A stretch of 36,425 bases of DNA from UBA1381 sp964399965. Lineage in GTDB: Bacteria > Bacillota > Clostridia > UBA1381. Below the pieces are notes generated by a model. That model was not told the origin of the DNA and searched no databases. It worked only from the letters and a program-made list of their open reading frames with translations. The stretch is from assembly GCA_964399965.1 (NCBI GenBank), contig CAYNRX010000023.1, forward strand, positions 1 through 36,425. Reading direction: 5' to 3'. Positions 30,532 through 36,425 of the stretch are shown here, one piece after another (the first letter of the stretch is position 1; the number at the start of each line of letters is the position of its first letter). The position numbers and the translations under genes were made by a program.

Positions 30532-31494
30532 TCAATCGTTCATCCATTTAGCCGCGTCCAGGGCGTGATATGTAATGATGATATCCGCCCCCGCACGTTT
30601 CATAGCGGTGAGATTCTCCATCACCACCGCCCTTTCATCGATGCGTCCCAGCTCGGCGGCCGATTTTACCAGGGCGTATTCGCCGCTGACGTTGTAGACG
30701 GCCAGGGGCAGATTGAAGAGGTCGCGCGCCCGGCGCACAAGGTCAAGGTAGGCAAGGGCCGGCTTTACCATCACGATGTCCGCCCCTTCCTCGATATCGG
30801 CCTCGATCTCCCGCATAGCCTCGCGCCCGTTGGCCGGATCCATCTGGTAGGAGCGGCGGTCGCCGAAGGCGGGGGCGCTGTCGGCCGCATCGCGAAACGG
30901 CGAATAATAGCAGGAGGCGAATTTGGCGCTGTAGGCCATGATGGGGATATCGCAAAGGCCGGCTTTGTCCAGTGCGGAGCGGATATAGCCAATGCGCCCA
31001 TCCATCATATCGGAGGGAGCGATGATATCCGCCCCGGCCTTAGCCAGCGATACGGCAGCCTTAGCCAGGAGGGGCAGCGTTTTGTCGTTATCGACCGTCT
31101 CGCCCGAGAGCAGGCCGCAATGGCCGTGGGAGGTGTACTCGCACAGGCACACATCGGCTATGGCGACAAGCTCGGGAAAATCGCGCTTCATAAGGCGCAG
31201 CGCGCGCTGGACTATGCCCATATCGTCATAGGCTCCGCTGCCCTGCTCGTCCTTATGGGCAGGGATACCGAAGAGCATGACGCCGCCGATGCCTGATTCC
31301 TGCACGCGGGAAAGCTCCTCATAGAGCCGGGATAGGGGAAAGCGCGATATGCCCGGCATCGAGGGGATCTCCTCCGGCTCCGCGGATGTTTCGGTCACAA
31401 ATATGGGGTAGATAAGGTCGGCGGCGGATACGGCTGTTTCCCGCACCAGGCGGCGCAGGGCAGGAGTCTTTCTCAGTCGGCGAAAACGTTTCAT
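30532..31494 (-). CDS. hemB: Porphobilinogen synthase (delta-aminolevulinate dehydratase)
   Basis: I start it at ATG 31494 with ribosome site AAGGAGGA, giving 320 residues, the usual size; the upstream open frame to 31668 is noncoding. It begins with the family sequence (MKRFRRLRKTPALRRLVRET). It has the zinc-site cysteines in ADVCLCEYTSHGHCG, the lysine in IMAYSAKFAS and the Schiff-base lysine in IVMVKPALAYLD. The enzyme joins two 5-aminolevulinate to porphobilinogen in heme/corrin synthesis. No other hem gene is next to it; it heads the hemB-recD2-cyclase transcript. Confidence 0.95.
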   Translation of the reverse strand: MKRFRRLRKTPALRRLVRETAVSAADLIYPIFVTETSAEPEEIPSMPGISRFPLSRLYEELSRVQESGIGGVMLFGIPAHKDEQGSGAYDDMGIVQRALRLMKRDFPELVAIADVCLCEYTSHGHCGLLSGETVDNDKTLPLLAKAAVSLAKAGADIIAPSDMMDGRIGYIRSALDKAGLCDIPIMAYSAKFASCYYSPFRDAADSAPAFGDRRSYQMDPANGREAMREIEADIEEGADIVMVKPALAYLDLVRRARDLFNLPLAVYNVSGEYALVKSAAELGRIDERAVVMENLTAMKRAGADIIITYHALDAAKWMND

Positions 31495-31611
31495 GATGTG
31501 GTTCCTCCTTGAACGTAGGGGTTTATTGGTATTTATTCTATCACAAACGGCGGCGGCTGTCAATACGCCCTGATTTATGCGGCAACACCCTGTTTTTTTC
31601 CTTTCTCCCTC

Positions 31612-31640
31612 TTTACAACGGCCGCCGATTGTGATATAAT
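31612..31640 (+). promoter_or_regulatory. Promoter of ppa
   Basis: TTTACA (31612-31617) and TATAAT (31635-31640), 17 bp apart, with TGA before the -10. A short hairpin-like repeat (TGCGATCGCA, ...TTTGCGACCTGCGA) lies in the leader before the AAGGAGG of ppa. Confidence 0.72.
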
Positions 31641-31713
31641 CGATATATACGATAGGCTGCGATCGCAAAAAAGGCTTTGCGACCTGCGATACATAATTAA
31701 GGAGGCTCTTCCC

Positions 31714-32244
31714 ATGTCAAATATCTGGCACGATATAAATCCCAAACGAATAGCACCCGAGGATTTTATGGCCGTTATCGAAATACCCAAGGGCGGCAAG
31801 AACAAATACGAAATGGATAAGGAGACCGGGCTTCTGCGGCTGGACCGCGTGCTCTACACCTCCACCCATTACCCGGCCAACTACGGCTTCATCCCCCGCA
31901 CCTATGCCTCGGACAACGATCCCCTGGACGTTTTGGTGATGTGCCAGGAGCAGATAGTGCCGATGACTCTCGTGCGCTGCTATCCGATCGGCGTTTTGAA
32001 AATGACCGACGACGAGCAGGTGGACGAAAAAATAATCGCTATCCCCTTTAAGGATCCCTCGCTTACCGATTACACCGATATCTCCCAGCTGCCGGAGCAT
32101 TCCTTCAACGAGATATCGCATTTCTTCAAGGTATATAAGTCGCTCGAGGGCAAGGAAACGGTCGTAAACGAGGTCCTTGGACGCGAGGCGGCGGTGGAGG
32201 TTATTGAAAAATCGATACAGTGCTATAAGGACAATTTTTGCTGA
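31714..32244 (+). CDS. ppa: Inorganic pyrophosphatase (family I)
   Basis: The 176-residue protein starts at ATG 31714 after AAGGAGG. The family signature is clear: EIPKGGKNKYEMDKETG, YPANYGFIPRTYASDNDPLD, then DVLVM with the three Asp of the metal site in DNDPLD and a later DDEQVDEKI. It hydrolyses pyrophosphate to drive biosynthesis in the cytosol. It is a single-gene unit with its own promoter and terminator. Confidence 0.96.
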   Translation: MSNIWHDINPKRIAPEDFMAVIEIPKGGKNKYEMDKETGLLRLDRVLYTSTHYPANYGFIPRTYASDNDPLDVLVMCQEQIVPMTLVRCYPIGVLKMTDDEQVDEKIIAIPFKDPSLTDYTDISQLPEHSFNEISHFFKVYKSLEGKETVVNEVLGREAAVEVIEKSIQCYKDNFC

Positions 32245-32283
32245 TAAAAAGGCTAAAAATTTAACATACCCCTTAAATGCAGA

Positions 32284-32318
32284 AGATCCGCCCCTTTTTG
32301 AGCGGATCTTTTATTTTT
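32284..32318. terminator. Terminator after ppa (bidirectional)
   Basis: AGATCCGC (32284-32291) pairs with GCGGATCT (32302-32309) and is followed on the plus strand by TTTATTTTTG. On the minus strand it stands at the end of the putative small RNA started at about 32430. Confidence 0.82.
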
Positions 32319-32430
32319 GTGTCCTTTTAGCTGCGGCCGCCGCTGTAAATTGATTTTCGCCCGCTTGCTTTTCCTGCAAGCCAATTTGGCGGACGAGGGA
32401 GGATCTTGGCCGCAAATATAAAACAACCCA
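32284..32430 (-). ncRNA. Candidate small RNA, about 147 nt
   Basis: A near-perfect sigma-A promoter on the minus strand (32437-32465) is followed by a roughly 147-nt stretch ending at the AGATCCGC/GCGGATCT hairpin. The transcript can fold: TGCGGCC pairs with GGCCGCA, inside it AAATTG with CAATTT and CGCC with GGCG, and a GCTTGC/GCAAGC hairpin is closed by a 7-nt AGGAAAA loop. No ribosome site or protein frame of quality is seen. I cannot match it to 6S, SRP or a known riboswitch. Confidence 0.55.
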
Positions 32431-32436
32431 TTATAT

Positions 32437-32465
32437 ATTATACCACAGGAAAAGTAAAATGTCAA
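32437..32465 (-). promoter_or_regulatory. Consensus sigma-A promoter for the small RNA
   Basis: On the minus strand TTGACA (plus 32460-32465), 17 bp and TATAAT (plus 32437-32442) with TGG before the -10 match the ideal sigma-A promoter in all 12 consensus positions. It faces away from the promoter at 32498. Confidence 0.85.
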
Positions 32466-32497
32466 GCAGTTTGGGAAAATTTGCGAACAAATTTTTG

Positions 32498-32526
32498 TTG
32501 ACTTTGGAGGTAAAATGAGGTATAAT
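32498..32526 (+). promoter_or_regulatory. Strong promoter upstream of the phage-like block
   Basis: TTGACT (32498-32503) and TATAAT (32521-32526) are 17 bp apart. The transcript would have a leader of about 270 nt before the zinc-ribbon gene at 32805. The leader contains a CCGCCCG/CGGGCGG hairpin (about 32556-32573) and an AACTGCGAAA/TTTCGCAATT hairpin (about 32748-32773), with no gene I can support. Confidence 0.75.
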
Positions 32527-32532
32527 AAGGAC

Positions 32533-32804
32533 GTGGTAAGGATAAAGGAGCTGCCGCCCGCTGCGGGCGGTGAAAAAATAAGCGAACAAAAGTGCGGAAA
32601 TAGTAGGGCTATACCGCTGCCGGGGATTCGGCCGCGGCGTATCTTGTCCCGGCCTCAGCCTGCGCACGGCGAAATACCATCCCTGCGCGGCCGATGGAGG
32701 GAGTTTTGCGCCCTATTATACCGAACATTTATTCTACAGCTAAAAATCAACTGCGAAAAGGATTTCGCAATTGACTATCTATACACAATAAAGGAGGTCG
32801 TACT
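32533..32804 (+). ncRNA. Long structured leader or RNA gene, no protein support
   Basis: This stretch of about 270 bp between the promoter at 32498 and the ATG at 32805 is GC-rich for its first 190 bp. One frame (32515-32808) stays open for 97 codons, but it begins inside the promoter and has no protein-like pattern. The strong stem early in the transcript and the stem-loop before the AAAGGAGG at 32791 suggest a regulatory or structural RNA. I see no sign of a known riboswitch class. Confidence 0.4.
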
Positions 32805-33020
32805 ATGATTTACAAAAACACCTCCCCCATGGCCGAGTACGCCATGGAGGAACACCGTCTCTTCGAGGACTGTCCGCCCATGGCCTGCGTCCACTGCGGC
32901 GAAGAGGTCTATCCCGGCTCCCTCTACTATGACGTCGAGGGCGAGATAGTTTGCAGCCAATGTATACGCGAACATTTATTTGATGTGTTCAGCGAGGACT
33001 ATCTGCGTGTCCTGGAATAA
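32805..33020 (+). CDS. Zinc-ribbon protein of the phage block
   Basis: It starts at ATG 32805 after AAAGGAGG. The 71-residue protein has CVHCGEEVYPGSLYYDVEGE then IVCSQC, two CxxC knuckles of a zinc ribbon. Small proteins of this type often precede the terminase genes in Firmicute prophages. Its role is not known; DNA or protein contact in packaging is possible. Confidence 0.75.
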   Translation: MIYKNTSPMAEYAMEEHRLFEDCPPMACVHCGEEVYPGSLYYDVEGEIVCSQCIREHLFDVFSEDYLRVLE

Positions 33021-33080
33021 TAAGAGAACAAATGTTTAGCAGGTTGCAGGGCCTTTTGCAGTCGGAGAAGGAGGGATAGG

Positions 33081-33311
33081 ATGGATCAAAGAGAGAAGAT
33101 AAACGAGACCGTCGATATGCTGATAGACCATATCCATGAGGGCGTTAAGAGCCTTCAAGAGGGCACGACCGCCGACGTTAAAAACTACATCGCCGCTCTT
33201 AAGAGCCTGTCGGAAATGACCGCCGACAGCCGGGGCGAGCAGTCCGGCGAGGAGCTTGTGCGCGAGGGGCTAAAGGAATTTTTCCGGGATCTCAATGAAA
33301 GCGACAGCTAA
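33081..33311 (+). CDS. Small helical protein, possible terminase-associated
   Basis: The 76-residue protein starts at ATG 33081 after GGAGGGATAGG. It is helical and acidic (MDQREKINETVDMLIDHIHE, and a DVKNYIAALKSLSEMTADS segment). Its stop lies 17 bp inside the large terminase gene, so translation is probably coupled. It stands where a small terminase subunit usually lies, but it is short for that and has no HTH I can see. Function unassigned. Confidence 0.68.
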   Translation: MDQREKINETVDMLIDHIHEGVKSLQEGTTADVKNYIAALKSLSEMTADSRGEQSGEELVREGLKEFFRDLNESDS

Positions 33312-34509
33312 GCAGCGCGAGGTCCTAAACGCCCTGCGGCGCGACAGCCCGCGCATAACGGTCTGCCACGGAGCAAAGCGGTCGGGGAAAACGTTTGTGG
33401 TCACCTTTGCTTTTTTGGCGCACATCCTGCGGTTTGAAAACAGCGGCTCATCGTTCATCCTCGGCGGAGCCTCTCTGGGCTCGCTCAGGCGCAACGTGCT
33501 TGACGATATGGAGAACATCCTCGGCCATCCCTTAAAAACGCTCGGGCGCAACTGCTTTGAGGTGTTCGGCTGCCGCCTTTACTGCTTTGAGGGCGCAAAC
33601 AGCGGTTCCTGGAAAAAGATACGCGGCTTTACGGCGGCGGGAGCGTTTTTGAACGAGGCCACGGCCCTGGAGGAGGTATTCGTGCGGGAGGCGATATCGC
33701 GCTGCTCCCAGCCGGGAGCGCGTATTTTCATGGACACCAATCCCGAGGGGCCGGGGCATTTTATAAAGCGCGGCTTTATCGACCGGGACGGGCAAAGGCT
33801 TCCTGACGGCAGCGTCAACATCCGCGCGTTCGGCTTCAGCCTTTTTGACAATACCGCCCTCGACCCGGCCTATGTAGATTCTGTCACCGCCGCAACGCCG
33901 GCAGGGATGTTTTACGATCGCGATATACTCGGCCGCTGGGTATCGGCGGAGGGCGTAGTATACAGGGATTATTCCGACCGCCTCATGATAAGCCGCCGCC
34001 GGGCCGAGGAGCTGGAGTATACGTACTTTTACGCCGGAGTCGACTGGGGGTATGAGCATTACGGGGCGATAGTGCTCATCGGCGAGACGGAGGACGGCAC
34101 GGCCGTGCTTTTGGAGGAATGCGCCCGGCGGCTGTGGGAGATAGACCTATGGGTGGAGCAGGCGCTTTCCATCAAGGAGCGGTACGGCGATATCCCCTTT
34201 TACTGCGACAGCGCCCGTCCGGAGCATATAAAACGGTTCCGCCGCGAGGGACTGAGGGCGAAAAACGCCAATAAGGCGGTGCTCTCGGGCATAGAAGAGG
34301 TCGCGCGGCTGATGAAGGGCGGAAGGCTCCTGATATGCGAGGATGCGCGCCGTTTCCGCGAGGAGGTGGAGCTTTACGTATGGGACGAGACCACGGGACT
34401 GCCGAAAAAGCGCAGCGATGATGTGCTTGACGCCCTGCGGTATGCGGTATACAGCCGTGCAAGCGGACGCGGCGAAGGGAAGGTGCTTGACAGAAGGGAC
34501 ATATTTTAG
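33295..34509 (+). CDS. terL: Phage terminase large subunit (PBSX type)
   Basis: The 404-residue protein starts at ATG 33295, overlapping the upstream gene. Walker A is CHGAKRSGKTFVVTF near residue 23-37. A Walker B-like GAFLNEATALEEVF follows, then MDTNPEG (motif III-like) and the RNase H-like nuclease start YAGVDWGYEHYGAIV near residue 245, with further acidic residues (CDSAR, SDDVLDALRYAV). The protein packages phage DNA into proheads. Nothing looks truncated. It belongs to a headful/cos-type tailed phage module. Confidence 0.92.
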   Translation: MKATAKQREVLNALRRDSPRITVCHGAKRSGKTFVVTFAFLAHILRFENSGSSFILGGASLGSLRRNVLDDMENILGHPLKTLGRNCFEVFGCRLYCFEGANSGSWKKIRGFTAAGAFLNEATALEEVFVREAISRCSQPGARIFMDTNPEGPGHFIKRGFIDRDGQRLPDGSVNIRAFGFSLFDNTALDPAYVDSVTAATPAGMFYDRDILGRWVSAEGVVYRDYSDRLMISRRRAEELEYTYFYAGVDWGYEHYGAIVLIGETEDGTAVLLEECARRLWEIDLWVEQALSIKERYGDIPFYCDSARPEHIKRFRREGLRAKNANKAVLSGIEEVARLMKGGRLLICEDARRFREEVELYVWDETTGLPKKRSDDVLDALRYAVYSRASGRGEGKVLDRRDIF

Positions 34510-34565
34510 CATCCTCCCGGGATAAATCAAGGGTTTTTCAATTGACTAACTAAAGGAGTGATACC

Positions 34566-35855
34566 ATGATAATCGAAGAGACCGACCTTGCGGGCGGCGT
34601 TCGGCCGGAGCTTATCGCCCGTCTTGTGCGCCGACACCGCCGGGGCAGCGAGAGATATTGCCGCCTTATGCGCTATTACCTGGGCGAACACCCGATACTC
34701 GGGCGCAAGCGGCTTTCGGCTGGGGTGCCCAACAATCGTATCGTTGCCAATCATGCCCGCTATATCACCGATATGACAACGGCCTACATGATAGCAAATC
34801 CGGTCACCTATTCCTCAAGCGAGGGCTACGATATCGAGCCGGTGAAAAACGCCTATTTTGAGCAGACGATCGCCAACACCGATGTGGAGCTGGAGCGTCT
34901 GGCCTCGATATTCGGCCATTCGTTCGAGCTTGTCTATGCCGATGAGGAGGCCTGTCCCCGATCGGCCGTCATAAGCCCCGAGAACGCCTTTATCGTCTAT
35001 GCCGACGGGGCGCAGCGCAGGAAGCTTTTGGGAGTTTATTACTACGAGCCGCTCAATATCGATGGGGACACTAAAGGAGAGACCGTGGTCACTGTCTGCA
35101 CCGAAAGCGAGATCATAGTCTACCGCGGCAAGGTAGGCGGCCTTTTGGCGGAGGAGGAACGCTTGGCGCACCGTTTCGGAGACGTGCCGATGGTCGAATA
35201 CCGCAACAATCCCGAATGCCAGGGCGATTTTGAGCAGCAGCTGCCGCTTATTGACGCTTACGATCTGCTGATATCCGACCGCGTCAATGATAAGGAGCAA
35301 TTTGTAGACTGCTTCCTTCTGCTTCTGGGGATAGAGATCGACACCGATAAGGCCCAGCGTCTGCGGGAGCAGAAGATATTGATGGGGGACGTTGACGGCC
35401 GGGCGGAATACCTGGCCAAGACGCTCAGCGAAGCGGACACCGAGGTGCTCAGAGAAGCCCTCAAGGATGATATCCACCGCTTTTCGATGGTGCCCGATCT
35501 GTCGGATGAAAACTTTGCCAACAACCTGTCGGGCGTAGCGATACGCTATAAGCTGATGGGTTTTGAACAAAATGTCAAAAACAAGGAACGGCTCTTCGAG
35601 GTCGGGTTAAAGGAGAGGTTCGCCCTTTACAACAATTTCCTGTTTGTAAAGCGCGCTGCGCCTATCGTGCCGCTTTCGGCGATAGACGTGGAATTTAAGC
35701 GCAACCTGCCGGTCAACGAGTACGAAACGGCGCAGATGATAAGCCTTTTGGATGGGATCGCTTCCCGTCAGACGCTCCTGTCGCGGCTGCCGTTCGTCAC
35801 CGACGCCGCCGAGGAGGCCGACTTGTCGAAAAAGGAGGAGGTAAGCGATGTTTAA
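34566..35855 (+). CDS. Phage portal protein (SPP1 gp6-like)
   Basis: The 429-residue protein starts at ATG 34566 after AAAGGAG. It follows the large terminase by 56 bp and shows the portal layout: a PNNRIVANHARYITDMTTAY segment, an acidic stem and wing part with FVDCFLLLLGIEIDTDKA, and SGVAIRYKLMGFEQNVKNKE near 320. The family is the SPP1 gp6-like portal. The portal is the dodecameric ring through which DNA enters the head. Confidence 0.88.
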   Translation: MIIEETDLAGGVRPELIARLVRRHRRGSERYCRLMRYYLGEHPILGRKRLSAGVPNNRIVANHARYITDMTTAYMIANPVTYSSSEGYDIEPVKNAYFEQTIANTDVELERLASIFGHSFELVYADEEACPRSAVISPENAFIVYADGAQRRKLLGVYYYEPLNIDGDTKGETVVTVCTESEIIVYRGKVGGLLAEEERLAHRFGDVPMVEYRNNPECQGDFEQQLPLIDAYDLLISDRVNDKEQFVDCFLLLLGIEIDTDKAQRLREQKILMGDVDGRAEYLAKTLSEADTEVLREALKDDIHRFSMVPDLSDENFANNLSGVAIRYKLMGFEQNVKNKERLFEVGLKERFALYNNFLFVKRAAPIVPLSAIDVEFKRNLPVNEYETAQMISLLDGIASRQTLLSRLPFVTDAAEEADLSKKEEVSDV

Positions 35856-36327
35856 GAAGAAAACAGAACAAAAGGCCGTCCCGGCCGATACGGAGGAGAA
35901 GGAAATTCCCGCAAAGGGGACGGAAAACGACAAAAGGGACGGTAAAGACCAGGGCGAATTTTACGCGGTGATCAAGGAGAAGATCGCGGAGATGATGCGC
36001 CGGGCGGCTTTGAGCGATGAGGAAAGGGCGGCCGAGGATGAGCTGCGGGAGCGGACCTCATTCGAGGAGGAAAAACGCGCCTACGGCAGGGAACGCCAGG
36101 AATTTACGGCCGCCAAGCTGCTGTTTGAGGCAGGTCTTCCGGAGAAGCTCTCTGGACTTGCCGCCGGGGAGAATGACGAGGAGACAAGACAGCGCGTAGA
36201 AATATTGCGCGAGCTTTTCAGCGAGGAGCTGGAAAAGGCGGTCGGCGAGCATCTAAAGGGCAAAACGCCGCCAATTCCCCCGCAGAAAAGCACGGACGAT
36301 CCCTTTTTGTCGGGACTGAGGCTGTGA
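35848..36327 (+). CDS. Scaffold-like protein (DUF4355 type)
   Basis: It starts at ATG 35848, overlapping the portal stop by 8 bp, with ribosome site AAAAGGAGG in the portal end. The 159-residue protein is strongly charged and coiled-coil-like (VIKEKIAEMMRRAALSDEER and EEEKRAYGRERQEFTAAKLL), with a C-terminal PIPPQKSTDDPFLSGLRL. These are features of phage head scaffold proteins, which are removed during capsid maturation. A protease and the major capsid protein would be expected next, beyond the window. Confidence 0.82.
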   Translation: MFKKKTEQKAVPADTEEKEIPAKGTENDKRDGKDQGEFYAVIKEKIAEMMRRAALSDEERAAEDELRERTSFEEEKRAYGRERQEFTAAKLLFEAGLPEKLSGLAAGENDEETRQRVEILRELFSEELEKAVGEHLKGKTPPIPPQKSTDDPFLSGLRL

Positions 36328-36334
36328 TTTAGCG

Positions 36335-36424
36335 TCCCCAATGATGTACATAGATAATTATAAAACGCGACAGCGTTTTATAATTATTTCCTTATTCTGG
36401 GGAGCTCGAGGGTGAAACCCTCGA
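36335..36424. other. Multi-hairpin region at the end of the window
   Basis: ATAATTATAAAACGC (36354-36368) pairs perfectly with GCGTTTTATAATTAT (36373-36387), enclosed by TCCCCA (36335) / TGGGGA (36398). A third stem, TCGAGGG/CCCTCGA around TGAAA (36406-36424), follows. The first stem is AT-rich and lacks a long T-run after it. It may be a partial terminator or an RNA structure between head genes; the window ends within it. Confidence 0.65.
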
Positions 36425-36425
36425 A

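Noticed and set aside
31495..31668. N-terminal extension of hemB
   Set aside because: The family start MKRFRRLRKTP is at 31494 with AAGGAGGA; the extension overlaps promoter sequence of ppa.
32515..32808. 97-codon frame between promoter and zinc-ribbon gene
   Set aside because: It starts between the -35 and -10 boxes, has no ribosome site and no protein-like pattern.

Overview
The window looks like chromosomal DNA of a Clostridia-type Firmicute (Oscillospiraceae/Ruminococcaceae-like). The signs are strong AAGGAGG-type ribosome sites, sigma-A promoters with extended -10 boxes, a rubrerythrin tail, a CoA-disulfide-reductase/rhodanese gene, an S-layer-homology remnant and Firmicute-type RecD2. 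I cannot name the species. Two base compositions meet near position 23,980: the left two thirds is AT-richer and packed with plasmid/ICE-type genes, the right third is GC-richer.

Positions 1 to about 23,980 are the right-hand part of an integrated mobile element, most likely an integrative and conjugative element (ICE) whose transfer genes and integrase lie left of the window. It carries an SSB gene; a MoxR-type AAA+ ATPase paired with a von Willebrand A protein that also has an HELGH motif; a cargo block (a DWYxIGGRW protein, two tandem small paralogues of which one is frameshifted, a PQ-loop membrane protein, an orphan DNA methyltransferase, a DUF234-type ATPase); a DNA-processing operon (YqaJ exonuclease, DUF4406-like protein, RecD2-like helicase, zinc-finger primase/Toprim protein and several unknowns); a ParM/ParR-like partition pair; and a control end with an XRE regulator, two sigma-70-like factors, a Tn916 Orf8-like HTH protein and an excisionase-like HTH protein. 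The SSB and DNA-processing operons start from near-identical promoters, each followed about 60 nt into the leader by a similar intrinsic terminator. This suggests that the two operons are co-regulated by attenuation.

The element's right end is at about 23,880-23,985: three GTGGGCAA repeats (candidate integrase arm sites) are followed abruptly by the last 21 codons and the terminator of a rubrerythrin gene. The element therefore appears to have integrated into the 3' part of that gene.

Positions 24,170-32,300 are host chromosome: CoA-disulfide reductase/NADH oxidase with rhodanese domain; a zone of gene debris (CGGC-domain fragment, GNAT-like fragment, intact PNPOx-like gene, S-layer-homology remnant); tRNA-Trp; and a reverse-strand cluster hemB-recD2-cyclase facing away from ppa. 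Positions 32,300-32,800 hold two strong divergent promoters and no convincing protein, including a candidate small RNA on the minus strand. From 32,805 to the end lies the packaging/head-start block of a tailed-phage module (zinc-ribbon protein, small helical protein, large terminase, portal, scaffold-like protein), ending in a multi-hairpin region.

The main items for a second look are the twin attenuator leaders, the MoxR/HELGH-VWA pair, the 367-bp structured gap before the second sigma-like gene, the candidate small RNA at 32,284-32,430, the rubrerythrin integration site, and a 54-bp inverted repeat joining the first bases of the window to position 25,993.
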